Positions 50,770-62,061 of a stretch of 64,000 nt of DNA are shown in pieces. A program made the position numbers and the translations under genes. Within the stretch, counting starts at the first letter, position 1. Every line of letters starts with the position of its first letter. The notes below the pieces were generated by a model. The model was given only the letters and a program-made list of their open reading frames with translations. It had not been told where the DNA came from and did not search any database. Source of the DNA: Lumnitzera littorea (Eukaryota; Streptophyta; Magnoliopsida; Myrtales; Combretaceae); the NCBI GenBank assembly GCA_024138015.1, contig JAMXBB010000010.1, forward strand, positions 51,399,767-51,463,766, written 5' to 3'.

Positions 50770-51640
50770 TAATAATGTAATAATGAAAGTAATCATATAC
50801 CTTGTTGATTTAGAGGTTGAGTCTTGAGATCAAACTGATTAGGCTCTATTCCGTCTCTAAGAGGGTGAGACTTTGTTTGAGTATCGGCGGTACCTACGGA
50901 TACTGTATGAGGATTTAGCTTTAGTAAGTCGACTGTATACTCTATGTGAAGTCTTTACTACTTAGGGAGTAGGTCATAGAACTTATTGGTAAAACCGATG
51001 GAATCACCGGACTATTCATGCATTGGGAGACATGCCAACTGATGGAGAGATGGTTTACTACTTAGAAGCTAAGGAAAATGCCAGTCACATACATGAGCTA
51101 GTGTTTTTAGTTTGTATTGAGCCCTTACTAGAGCCACCTTCATTTGCATATAGTCGAGCTGTTGATCATGACATTGCCATGGCTATGATGACCATGCTAA
51201 TCATGGTCAAATCATGGCTCAGGATAATGCTAGAGCTATGGTAGATTTTTAGATAGCATAGAGCACTAGTTTTATCTTCCCCAAGAGATTGAGGTTGATC
51301 GACTTAGACAAAGCATAAGGTTTGAGGAGTTAGATGTATAGTTAGATGCCCTTGTACCCATAAAGCCTATTCGTGAGATGCCCCCTGATGAGGATTTTGA
51401 GTACTACTAGGTTAACCTTGGACTTTCTCCCATAGTGTTGGTTAGAGGTAACCTATCTAATGTACTTACTATTTATCCAAATCCTTTGAATTTCTCATTA
51501 CCTAAGGAGAGGGCCTGATAGGGATCTAGTGAAGAGTTAGGAATCTATTCCAGTGTTGGTTCTACATTCTCTATTCAGGGATTCATATATCAAGGCAATG
51601 TTGGTGCAGGATCGCCTTCACACCCTTAGTAGATGTTATA
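50770..51640 (+). pseudogene. ORF0 of element III
   Basis: Third copy of the upstream frame. Blocks in order: DLEVES, EGETLFEYRRYLRILYEDLALVSR (split here: EGETLFEYRRYL, then RILYEDLALVSR), CEVFTT, the open stretch 51023-51244 with MVYYLEAKE and HELVFLVCIEPLLEPPSFA, then after a frameshift RAMVDF, a passage matching the C-terminal blocks of element I, and PIVLVRGN. An in-frame ATG near 50786 is a possible start. Several stops stand where element I or II has Trp or Gln. The frame ends about 440 bp before gag. Function unknown. Confidence 0.6.
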
Positions 51641-52084
51641 GATGTTGATCTTTTTAGGCTATACTTTTGGAGTTGTTGTTGGCACTAGAGTGATCACACA
51701 TGCTCTTTTTATTGTATATTTTAGGATCATGTTTGATCATATTATAGTAAGAGAGTTTTCTTATAGAGAGGTTATGATGTCTTTTGAGAGTTTTGATGTA
51801 TGAGAGCTCTTTGTTTGGTGAGGACTTATATACTTTGAGAAGCTCTTATATATTTTGAAACTTTGTACTTTGATTTGTATTTATATGGTAGTAGAGATGA
51901 ATTGATGTACTTAAGTGAAGTTCACTCACTAGAAGTGACTATTAGACAGATATAACCTCATTTTGTTAACAAGAAATGAAAGACTACAACCTTTATAATG
52001 ATTACTGTTGTATGTGCATATACATTTTTCTTTCATTTTTGTGCTTGCAATTTCCAAAAGTATTTGATTACAGCTTAATGTTTC
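51641..52084 (+). other. Leader between ORF0 and gag in element III
   Basis: About 440 bp without a frame. It matches 230-655 of element I and 20940-21360 of element II, so it is a fixed part of the family. Confidence 0.6.
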
Positions 52085-53446
52085 TAACTTAAAGTTGGAA
52101 ATGAATTTCTCAATTAAAATAGGCGTTGAAGGGGACCCCTAGTAAATAGGGCTCTACTTGCTCAGGAAGGAGAACTAGGTACTTCTCAAGATTGCACTAA
52201 TGAAATTTTGGTTGCCATCAATGCACAGAATGAGTTATTGAGAGCATTTTTAGCTCAGGAGTGCATGCCACCTGTTTAGGCATCACCTCTTGAAGTAGTT
52301 CTAGAGATTCCATTACCATAGCCACCCCTACCTCCTCCACCACCAGTTGGTTTGATAGGAGTCATGCCTCTAACACTCCTTGATCTTAGGCAGCAGCATA
52401 GTTTATTGCTAAAATTTATTTGCTGTAATAAATATTTTGAGAGTGTTGCCAATAGACCTGATGAGGCTGAGAATTGGTTAGATTAGATTGAGAGGTCATT
52501 TGAAGCTTTTGAAGTACCACTACATCTTAGACTTACTTACGGTACTTCTTTATTGAAGATGCGAGTGTGTAATTGGTGGGAATCAAAGCAATGGAATCTG
52601 AGAGGACCAATCACATGGAATGTTTTGAGACATGAATTCCTAGCATATTACATTCTTGGAAGTTTGAGGATCAAATACAGTGAGGATTTACTTGATATTG
52701 TGAAAGGGATGCATACTATAAAGCAATATGAAGTTGAATTTAACAAATTAATATAGTTTGCTCCTCCAAAGTATCAGACTAGTGATTGGCTAAAGATGTA
52801 GATATTTTCTAGAGGATTTGATGTTGATATGAAAAGAAGACTCTTGGAATTTGAGCTAAGAAACTTTGCTAACATGGTGGAGAAAGCAAGGGTATTAGAT
52901 AATGCAAAAAGATAAAGTAAGGAAGCTAACAAGCATAAAGTTAGTGTGTTTGGTAAAACACCTTTTGAAGGGCCAAGTGGTAGTAGTAGTAGTAAAATAA
53001 GAAGGTTTATGAGACCATAAAGAATATTTCAAAAAAGATTAGTGGGACAGCCAAGTGTTGGAAACGTAGAGGGAATCAGTATCCTAGAAATTGTCTTCAA
53101 TTATAAGGAAAGTGTTTCTTTTATGGTGATGGTTTACACCAAGTGACAGATTGTGTTAAGAGAAATACTACTACTTGCTTCATTTACAATAAGGTTAGGC
53201 ACTTCTCTACCACTTACCCATAGCTCACAACCACCACTACTCAAATTGCTAAGCCACCACCAGCTGTTGGATGCCCTGCTATTGGAAAAGCCATCAGAGG
53301 GCCAAGTACAAGAAATAGCCTAGGTACAGTGAATACTGCTAGAATATACAATTTAGAGAGCAATTAGAGTTATGAAGACAATTTGACTGAAGACTTAGAA
53401 GTTTATGAAGAAGCGAATGATTTTTTAGGTCTTAAGCTCATAGTAG
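52085..53446 (+). pseudogene. gag of element III
   Basis: Starts near NEFSI-like codons at 52092 and shows AINAQNELLRAFLAQE, a proline-rich part (52290-52350), NKYFESVANRPDEAENWLD, IERSFEAFEVP, the open stretch 52553-52756 (NWWESKQWNLRGPITW) and EFELRNFANMVEKA. The two zinc knuckles of element II are degraded here by shifts and stops. The C-terminal acidic tail leads to CTCATAGTAG, the putative exon end. Confidence 0.8.
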
Positions 53447-53593
53447 GTATGTACCTTAATTCTTTTTATGAAGTTGCTAAAGATATACTGAGTAGTGTAA
53501 GTTATCTTAAGCAGTAGCAAGTAATCAAAAGTTATGAATGAAAATTTATGTGGTTTAAATAAGAGAGTAAGACTTGAAAACATTGTGACTTAG
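53447..53593 (+). other. Putative intron between gag and protease, element III
   Basis: Starts GTATGT and ends TTAG, 147 bp, AT-rich. Removing it joins the gag frame (KLIV plus one base) to the protease frame (GNIDIVG) with no shift. Left in, the gag frame runs 25 codons further and stops at TAG. The copy in element II has the same borders and exactly the same length. Confidence 0.6.
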
Positions 53594-54489
53594 GGAATAT
53601 TGATATAGTTGGGCACTCTATGTATACTTTGTTTGATACGGGAGCTATACATTCCTTCCTAGCCCTTGAAGTGGTAAAGCAAACAAGTTTAACTACAATT
53701 GCTAGTGAGTCAAGTCTTGGAGTAAGAACTCCTATAAGAAGTGTAATAGTTACAAGGGAGATAGTGAAAGGATGTCCCCTAAAAATTCAAGTGTGGTGCA
53801 ATATTAGGAATAGACAAGTATGATGCAATATAGGGAATGAATTGGATGAGAAAAGTTAAAGCTATTGTTGACTATAAAGAAAGGAAGGTGATGTTTAAAG
53901 CATCTAAAGGGATGAAAGCTGAATTTAAGGGAGATTCTACCACAATCAAAGTGCGAAAGTTAAGTGCTTTGGAGCTAATGATAGATGTTAGTTAGTTGAA
54001 TACTATGGAAATTGATTCAAAGAAATTGAATGTAGAAGAAATTTGGGTAATAAATGATTTTCTTGATATGTTTCTTGATGAGTTACCCAGATTGCCACCA
54101 AAAAGGGAAAATGACTTTGTCATTGATCTAGTATTAGGAATTGAATTGATATCCAAAGCTCCCTATAGAATTGCTCTAATTGAGTTGAAGGAATTAAAGA
54201 AGCAATTGCAAGAGCTATTGGATCAAGGATTTATAAGATTGAGTATGTCACCATGAGGTGCATCGGTTCTGTTTGTTAAGAAAAAGGATTGATCACTCAG
54301 GCTATGTATTGATCATAGAGAGCTAAACAAGTTAACCATCAAGAATAAGTATCCATTACTACAGATTGATGATTTGTTTGATCAGTTACAAGATACAACT
54401 ATCTTCTCAAGGGTTGATTTGAGATCAAGTGATCACTAGTTGAGGATTAAGTTAGAGGATTTTCAAAAGATAGCATTTTGAATATGATA
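53594..54489 (+). pseudogene. protease and RT start of element III
   Basis: The open stretch 53620-53823 holds TLFDTGAIHSFLALEVV, the retroviral-type aspartic protease site with DTG intact. The linker follows (LPPKRENDFVIDLV), then RT fingers with ELKKQLQELLDQGFIR, VLFVKKKD, IDHRELNKLTIKNKY and IDDLFDQLQ, and the RT frame ends in FSRVDLRS plus a decayed LRIKLEDF. The break lies before the FIDD motif, where the LTR of element VI begins. Stops and a frameshift after 53823 make it non-functional. Confidence 0.85.
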
Positions 54490-55445
54490 TGTAATAAGGA
54501 TCATGGACTAATCACATGTTCCCAAGCTCATGGGCTTGCTTAGGAGGCTTACTGAGTTGATTGAGGTGAATTGAGTGCTAAGGAATAGTAGTACCGATTT
54601 GCCAAGTTGCTTCGCTCTCTACATCATCCAGGAAGCTATCAAGGCAATCAGCTAACATACTGAGCTGACTGCTCTGTTACACACTAGTCTAAGCATCAAA
54701 TCAAGAAAAAGCCAACCTCACTAGTGCCGGAGCCAAGCTGACAATTTTCAAGAGTTGATTACCTGAGGCTAACTCGAAAATGAGTCCCCCTTGAACTAAC
54801 CCCTATCCAATCCTAATGGTCTGAGCTATCGAACTGCCAATGCTGACTTGACCTTTTTTAGGGCCCTACCCCTACTCAACCAGTAGTGTCATTGGGACTA
54901 CCGAATAAGCAAAACTACATGCACGTTGTCCTTCTTCTAACATTTGTACTGGCCTTTTTGCCAACAGATGTCCTTTTTGCAAACAGATATTCTTTTTGTA
55001 CGATTTCATTGATACCCCTATAAATTATTCCCCTTTTTCCTTAACAAGTAGGAATCCTTTTTTGTAATTTAATATAACCTAGGAGTTAGCTTAATTGGGT
55101 ACTATAAAAACTTGTATGTTGTAATGGCCACAATAGAGAATACATTGAAATTTCTAGACATACTTTCTTAAGCTAAGTATTATACTGCTTACTCTTGAGC
55201 TACTCTTATTTAGCCCATTGAGTGTAGACTAGTGGCAAGTGACTTCCAGCTACACTTGTGCGTCATATCAAGTGTGAATTGAGCTCATGTAAGGCATTAG
55301 TGCATCATATCCATAGTCGTTGCATGAAGAACCCTACTTAACCTTTGATTATCATTTATCTTTCGAACCATCTCACAATTCGGACCCACCCAATTGGTTC
55401 ATGCAATACCGAACTTCGTGTGTTCATCCATGCCAAACTGTATCA
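54490..55445 (+). repeat. 5' LTR of element VI (about 956 bp)
   Basis: Starts TGTAATAAGGATCATGG and ends AACTGTATCA, three bases before the PBS. It aligns with 60210-61070 along its length with many substitutions, so the insertion is not recent. Confidence 0.88.
55103..55110 (+). promoter_or_regulatory. TATA box of the 5' LTR of element VI
   Basis: TATAAAAA after an AT-rich stretch. The 3' LTR has TATAAATA at the same place (60809-60816). About 340 bp of LTR remain downstream, a plausible R and U5 length. Confidence 0.5.
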
Positions 55446-55448
55446 TCC

Positions 55449-55466
55449 TAGTATCAGAGCCTAGAT
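55449..55466 (+). other. Primer-binding site of element VI (initiator tRNA-Met type)
   Basis: TAGTATCAGAGCCTAG differs little from TGGTATCAGAGCCAGG, the usual plant initiator tRNA-Met complement. Confidence 0.8.
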
Positions 55467-55749
55467 ACGTTTCAAATTGGATTCTATTACTTTGCTCTTT
55501 GAGTGGTTTGTTACTGTTCTCGAGTATTATAAGTTATGTTGTTAACATCAAAGGTTAGGTAGTAGAAAGGTGTTGAGGAAACTTTGGTGCTTTGTTTCCC
55601 CTATTTCTCCTACGCAAAACAAAGTGTGGTTGTTTGTTTGTTGTATAGTTGTCTTAGTGTTAAGGGTATTAGTTATTGATCTACTATTGTTATTCACGGA
55701 AGGAACTTTGAGTGGTATTTTAGACGTCAATTTTGTGGGGTAACCAACA

Positions 55750-57055
55750 ATGTCCGATTCTAGTGTTCAACAAACTCTAGGAAACCAAGAAAGTGGTGCT
55801 CAAAATGGCTAAGGTCAAGAAGGAAGCTTCACACCTCAATCAATGGGTGATTGATTAGATAGCCCCACCGACTTAGTAGCTAGTTTGGTGGCTGTTATCC
55901 AAGAAGATAGACAACAAGCTAAAAATAGCCCAACCAGAGGATGTAGGCAGTAAGAGCGAGGTAATGGTCAATTTAGTCGAGTTAATGCCTTAGCTCGACC
56001 ACCCTAAGCTGAAGGAATGGGAAGGGATGCCAAAGAAGGCTAGTACTTGAAGAAATTGAGGAAGAAGAGGAAGGAGACGACGAAGCAAAGGAGTACTCTA
56101 AGCCTAAAAAGAAGAATACCCAAGCCCCCTAGAGATGAAGGGTTGAGGATGCATATTCCAAGCTTTTCTAAAAGTGGTGATGCTAAGGACTACCTAGATT
56201 GGGTAGACAAGATTGAGAAGCAATTTGAATACTACGAAGTACTAGATAATGTAAAAACTTCCTATGTTGGAGCTTACTTGTTATGCTACCTTATGGTGGA
56301 AGAACTTGCAGGCTACTTGAAGAAGAGAAAGAGAACGTAAGGTTAGGAGTTGGGATAAGATGAAGAGGGTCATGAGGAGGAGATTTATGCCAAGCTACTA
56401 TCTATAGGATGCCTTCAAAAGATCATAGGAATCAAAGCAAGGAGGATTAACTATTGAAGCTTATGCTAAGGAATTCCAAATGTTAATGATTTGATGTAAA
56501 GTAAGTAAGCCAAAAGACCAAACTGTGTCTAGATTCATCAATGGACTAAAGTACAAGATCAGAGGACACAATTTGAGCTGCTTAGAGGATAGAAAGGCAT
56601 CGAATAGGAAGGTTTTGACCACCCATTAGCTGACCTGGCTGTAGCTTACCTGTTCTCAACAAACTTGTACAAATAGAACCAAGTAAGATTGTTGAGACCT
56701 AACCTGCTCATATTACCCAAGTAGAGGAGAAGGAAGTCCTGAGGAAGTTTGAGAAAGGCCAAAGTTTGGGCAAGAAGACAAATGAGATCAAGTGTTTCAA
56801 ATGCTAAGGATTTAGACATATGACTACTCAGTATTTAAATAGAAGAACTATGGTGATTCGAGGTGAGGTACCAACAATTGAAGTAGACAATACTAACAAG
56901 GAAGTAGAGGAGCTGAAAGAAGACGAATAGATGGAGTTGTCCAAGGAAGAAGTTATCTATAATGAGGAAGGTAACTTTATCTCGACTACTTTAGTATTGA
57001 GAAGGACGATGAGTGTCAGTCCTATACCTGAAGATGAATAGAGGGAAAATCTGTT
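55750..57055 (+). pseudogene. gag of element VI
   Basis: From the ATG at 55750 (MSDSSVQQTLGNQESGAQNG) the frame runs with stops. The open stretch 56047-56340 contains IPSFSKSGDAKDYLDWVDKI, a typical Ty3/gypsy gag block, with EKQFEYYEV after it. The CCHC knuckle is at 56793-56834: C, C and H are present, but the last Cys codon is TAT (Tyr). A Lys/Glu-rich C-terminal part leads to the protease. Confidence 0.8.
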
Positions 57056-60000
57056 CCACATTAGATGAAAGGTGAATGAGTCACTGTGTACTTTGATCAT
57101 TGACAGTTGGAGCTATACCAATGCAACTTCTGCATTAATGGTCCAGTAATTGAAATTACTAACCAAGCCCCACCCAAAACTTGATAAGCTACATTGGCTT
57201 AGTGATAAAGGAGTCCTACAGGTGAACAAACAAGTGTTCGTACCAATTTGCATTAGGAATTATCTAAATGAAGTACTTTGTGATATGTTGCCTAAGAGTG
57301 TGTCTCACATTCTACTTAGATGATTGTAGATGTTCAATCGAGTAGTCATATATGATGGAAGGAGAAATACATGTTCCTTAAAGCATGAAGGTAGGAGGGT
57401 GAAATTAAGTCATATGACTACTGAGCAAGTAAAGGTCATACAATACCAATTAAGCCGAATCCTAAAGAAAGAGGCTTCAATAATAACCTAAGCTAAGCAA
57501 AAAAAAGAGAGATGAAGCTTAAAGGACCGACCTAACTACTAGTCTAAAGAATATTGGAGATGAGGCATGAAGAGAGGGAGCAACATGCCAAGGTGAAAAC
57601 ATTATTGGAAGAGTTTACCAATCTATTCCCAGATAAACTATCAAAAGGTCTGCCTCCCATCTAAGGTGTCGAATGTGCAATTGACTTGCAGCTAAGAGCT
57701 ACACTACTGAACAAGCCTTCTTACAGGTTAAATCTTGAGTAAGCTACCGAGCTGCAAAAGCAAGTAGATGAGCTGATAAAGAAGGGGTATGTGTGCGAGT
57801 CCCATAAACCCTATACCATACCGACCTTTTTGGTGCCAAAGAAAGATGGGTCTTAGAGAATATGTGTAGATATCTGAGTAATCAATCGAATCACTATCAA
57901 GTATAGGTATCTCATACCAAGACTTAATTACATGCTAGATGAGTTGAACAGAGCAAGAGTGTTCTCTAAGATTGACCACAAATTTAGATACCATTAGATT
58001 CGAATGCGCGAGAATGATGAGTAAAAGACCACATTCAAAATACACTATGGATTATATGAATGGCTTGTAATGTTGTTTGGATTGTCTAATGCATTAAGCA
58101 AAATTATGCACTTAATGAATCATGTGCTCCAAGAATTAATATAGAAGTTTGTCATGGTTTATTTTGATGACATCTTGTGTATAGCCTCAACCTGGAGGCT
58201 TACTAGTAACATCTCCGAAGTGCCTTTGCAAAACTCTGGGCTAAATGGCTCTACGTGAATTTGAAGAGGTGTGACTTTTGCCGATCTGAAGTGATATTCT
58301 TAGGATTTATTGTAAGTAGTGGTGGCATACGAGTTGATGAAGCAAAGATTAGAGCAATCACCAAATGGCCAGTACCCACCACTTCGACTGACTTGAGGAG
58401 TTTCCACTGCCTGGTATCATTCTATCATAGGTTTATAAGGAATTTTAGTACAATTGTGGCCCTACTCACTGAACTTTCAAAGAAGAATGTTGAATTCAGA
58501 TGAGGAGAGAATGAGCAAAGGAGTTTTGAGGAAGTGAAGGAGAGATTGACTACAGCCCCTATCTTAGCTCTATTGAGCTTTGACAAAGTGTTTGAAGTAA
58601 AATGTGATCTGTTCGGACTAGGCACAGGTACCGTGCTGATGCAAGAAAGCCGACCTATTGCTTACTTTAGCAAGAAACTTCGAAGAGCTACACTTAACTA
58701 TTCTATTTATGATAAGGAGTTTTACTCCTTAATTCGAGCCTTAACAGTGTGGTAGCACTATCTGTTACCTAAGGAATTTTTTATCTACATTATCATGAAT
58801 CCTCGAGATATCTAAAGAGCCAATTGAAGTTCTCCCCAAGCCAAATGGGTTGAGTTCATGGAGGGCTTTTCTTATGTTGAAATATACAAGAATGGAAAGA
58901 ATAATGTAGTGGCCAATACCTTAATAAGACAACATTCTCTCCCGATTGAGTTGTAAGCTAGGTTACTTGGCTTCTCAACAATAAAGAATTTATATGCTAA
59001 AGATCCATACTTTAGTCTCATCTATGCCAAATGTGAGGAAGGCCGAGCATTCAATGACTATCATAGGGAGGATAGATACTTATTCAAGAAGAGGAGGTTA
59101 TGTATCCTAACCTATTCCATAAGACAATTACTAGTACGTAAGGCACATGGAGGAGAAATGACAAGACACTTTAGCTAGCACTAAACCCATGAGGTACTGT
59201 CTATGAGATTCTTTTGGCCAAGAATGATAAGAGATGTGTAGTCTGTATTGGAGAACTATGCGACCTACCGAAAAGCGAAGAGCCGAGCAAAGACATTATC
59301 TACCCTTGCCAATCCCAACTAAACCATGGTCCAGGCTGAGTATGGACATCATATTAGGATGACTGAGGATGTCCCAAGGGAAAGACTCCATCATGGTGGT
59401 TGTGGATCGACTTAGCAAGATGGCACATTTCGTGCCTTATTCCAAAACTAATGACACTTTGGTTATCTCTTTTCTTTTCTTATAGGAAATAGTTAAGCTT
59501 TATGGAGTACTTAGAACCATTGTTTTCGACCGAGACTCGAAGTTTATGAGCCACTTTTGGAAGACACTATGGAGATGAATGGGAACCAAGCTAATGCACA
59601 GCATGTCCTACCATCTACAAACTGAGGTTGTTAATAGAACAATAGGAACTTTACTATAGGTTATTGTTGGATGAAACATGGGTGATTGGGATCTATGTCT
59701 GCTAATAATTGAGTTCGCTTACAACAAGACTGCCTATAGTGTAATGAACATGTCCCACTTTAAGGCAGCTTATAGGTTTAACCCAGAGCTCCCGATGGAC
59801 CAAACGCCCCTATCGAGGCCCGATGAAGACCTGCTTGTTATAAAGAGAGTCAAGGCCATCAGAGTCATGTACTAAAAAGTGGTAGAGCAATTAAGCCAAG
59901 CTACTGCTAAGCTTGAGAGGTGAGGCCGTAGACGAAAGAAGAGAGAATTTCAACCAAGTGATCTGGTTTGGATCCACTTCGGCAAGGAATGATTTTTGAA

Positions 60001-60170
60001 CTTGAAGAAGAGCAAGTTATCTCTTAGAGCCAACGAACCCTATAAAGTGATTCAAAATATCAATCCTAATGCCTACTAGATTGAACTACCACAAGAATAT
60101 GGCACCTTGAACTCCTTCAACATTACCAATCTCCACTTGTACACTCTTGAGGATGAGTAACCTAGAACTG
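57056..60170 (+). pseudogene. pol of element VI: protease, RT, RNase H, integrase
   Basis: Protease: LIIDSWSYTNATSAL (DSG-type site with Gly to Trp). RT: LQKQVDELIKKGYV, FLVPKKDGS, FSKIDHKF and VYFDDIL, with the YFDD motif at 58160-58171 intact. RNase H: ITKWPVPTTSTDLRSF, VKERLTTAPILAL, RPIAYFSKKLRRATLNYSIY (58255-58755). Integrase: the H2C2 finger keeps its histidines but both Cys codons are Tyr (59257-59259 and 59266-59268); then VVVDRLSKMAHFVPY, FDRDSKFMSHFW, QTEVVNRTI, EFAYNKTAYS, and the C-terminal DLVWIHFGK, NAY.IELPQEYG and FNITNLHLY. No chromodomain is seen before the LTR. Many stops and at least three frameshifts. Confidence 0.88.
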
Positions 60171-60202
60171 AGCCAGATTTGATGCCAAATCTCGAAAGCC
60201 CT

Positions 60203-60209
60203 AAGGGGA
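60203..60209 (+). other. Polypurine tract of element VI
   Basis: AAGGGGA stands directly before the TGATAGGG start of the 3' LTR. Confidence 0.6.
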
Positions 60210-61070
60210 TGATAGGGATCATGGACCAATCACTTACTCCTGAGCTCATGGGCTTACTTAAGTGGCTTCCTAAGCTATTCAAGGTGAATTAAGTTACAAG
60301 GAGTAATGCATACCCTAGTTTGACCTGCTAAGCTACTTCACTCTCCACATCATTTAGGAAGCTATCGAGGTGACCAATTAACATGCTGAGTCGACCCCTC
60401 TATCACACACCAGTCCAAGCATCAAATCACGATACAACCAACCTTACTAATGCCGAATCTAAGCTGACAATTGTCAGGAGTTGATCACTCATGGCCGACC
60501 TGAAAATGAGTCCCCCTTAAACCAACCCCTGTCTAATCCCAACTATTTAAGATGTCAAACTATTGATGCCAACCAAACCTGATCGGGACCCTACCCTTGC
60601 TTAGCCAATAGTGTCATTAGGACCACCAAATAAGCAAAACTAAGTGTATGCTATCCTTTTTCTGACATTCGTACTGTCCATTTTACCAATAGATATTCTT
60701 TTTACACGATTAAATTGATACCCCTATAAATTATTTCTTTTTTTCTTGAACAAATAGGAATCCTTTTTTGTAATTTAATATAACCTAGGATTTACCCTAA
60801 TTGGGTACTATAAATACTTGTATGTTGCAATGGCCACAATAGTGAATACATTGAAATTTCCAAACATACTCTCTTTAGCTAAGTGTTCTGTGGCTTTCTC
60901 TCGAACTACTCTTATCTATCCCATTGAGCATGGACTAGTGGCAAGTGACCTCCGGCCATACTTAAGCATCATATCAAGTGTAACCCGAGCTCGTGTAAAG
61001 CGTTGATGCGTCATATCTATCGTCAATACATGAATACCCTTACTTAATCTTTGACTATCATTTATCTTTC
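60210..61070 (+). repeat. 3' LTR of element VI, tail missing
   Basis: Matches the 5' LTR from its first base to TTATCTTTC at 61070, then switches to unrelated sequence. The last 80 to 90 bases, including the CA end, are absent. The frame at 60818-61006 is not coding. Confidence 0.85.
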
Positions 61071-62037
61071 AAAATTTACTAAAATGCATTTTTGAAATGC
61101 TTAACGATTCAAAGAAAAATTTATCAACTTAGTGAATACTCATAGCAGTCTCTTATGAAATTTTACATGTTAAGGCAAAACTAGTAAACCATCTTCAGTT
61201 AGGACTCGTATGGTATAGCTTATGAGCATTATATAGATTTGTTGATAGTGAGCCCATGGGGCATTGTATTGATTGTTGATAGTGGATAGCCCTAGATAAG
61301 ATCCATCTAATTGATTAGTATGGTATTCTTGACTAGGGTAATAGTTAAGTTCCATTTATTAAGACGATACCCATAGACAGCTTCATGTAGGTAAGGTAAG
61401 GTACCTTATTTAGTTAAGTACAGGAGATAATTGACGTATAGATGACGTAAATCTACACCTCCTATGGTTTTAGAGTCCTATGGATGTGTTGCTTGTACTG
61501 TATTCATTGCGTGTGCATTCATTTTTTATGTAGCTAAACTACATGTTCGTTAATAATGCTTGATAACTTACTTAAATGGTAGTGGCAAGAGACAAACTCA
61601 CTAAGCTGTAGTATGCTCCCCCTCTAACAATTCTTTTTTTGTAGGTAACCAAAAGTTGGGAATAAGCTAAGATCAAAGTGTAGTGCGTTCCCATAGCAAA
61701 TGGACTAAACGAATAAGATTACTTTAGTAGGATATATTAGTTAAGCTAGATCTTTATAATATTTAGTAACTCTTGATGTTATAGAAGTTTAATTATCCCG
61801 TCTTATTGTTTGATAGGTGATTCCGACTCTCTACAGTCTTAGTGGACTATAGATTATTGGGTTACCTTAATTGCTTATATAAATAAGTAAATGTAAGTAC
61901 AATGAATAAGCACCCTTAGAAACTTAATAGTTAAAGTCTTGTAACCTCTAACTTACAAGACATTATTTATATCATGGGTACGCATGTGACATAAAGATTT
62001 CAAGGAAAACTACTAGCCCCCCTCATGGAGCATTACG
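61071..62037 (+). repeat. 5' LTR tail of element VII
   Basis: About 0.97 kb. Landmarks shared with the other LTR tails are CTCACTAAGC..TATGCTCCCC, GGTAGGTGAT-like GATTCCGACTCTCTACAGT, TAACTTACAAGAC and ATCATGGGTACGCATGTGAC near the end. It ends around ATTACG, a decayed CTACA. Confidence 0.75.
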
Positions 62038-62041
62038 GGAG

Positions 62042-62061
62042 TGATATTAGAGCTCTAGGTT
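62042..62061 (+). other. Primer-binding site of element VII
   Basis: TGATATTAGAGCTCTAGGTT closely resembles TGGTATCAGAGCCAGGTT, the initiator tRNA-Met complement, four bases after the LTR end. Confidence 0.75.

Larger units (their letters stand above)
46977..54489 (+). mobile_element. Element III: Del/Tekay-like Ty3/gypsy element, 5' two thirds
   Basis: Plus-strand copy of the element I/II family, inserted in the LINE. Order: 5' LTR, primer-binding site, ORF0, gag, putative intron, protease, RT start. The RT is cut at 54489 by element VI, and neither its remainder nor a 3' LTR follows on the far side of element VI. Protease DTG is intact here, but gag and RT have many stops. Confidence 0.88.
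54490..61070 (+). mobile_element. Element VI: decayed Ty3/gypsy retrotransposon with both LTRs
   Basis: Two direct repeats, 54490-55445 and 60210-61070, enclose a PBS, gag and the full domain order protease, RT, RNase H, integrase. It is inserted in the RT of element III. The 3' LTR lacks its last 80 to 90 bases, so the target duplication (TGATA at 54485-54489 would be the left half) cannot be confirmed. The pol blocks are chromovirus-like; I do not assign the lineage. It is unlike the element I/II/III family in LTR and gag. Confidence 0.88.
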
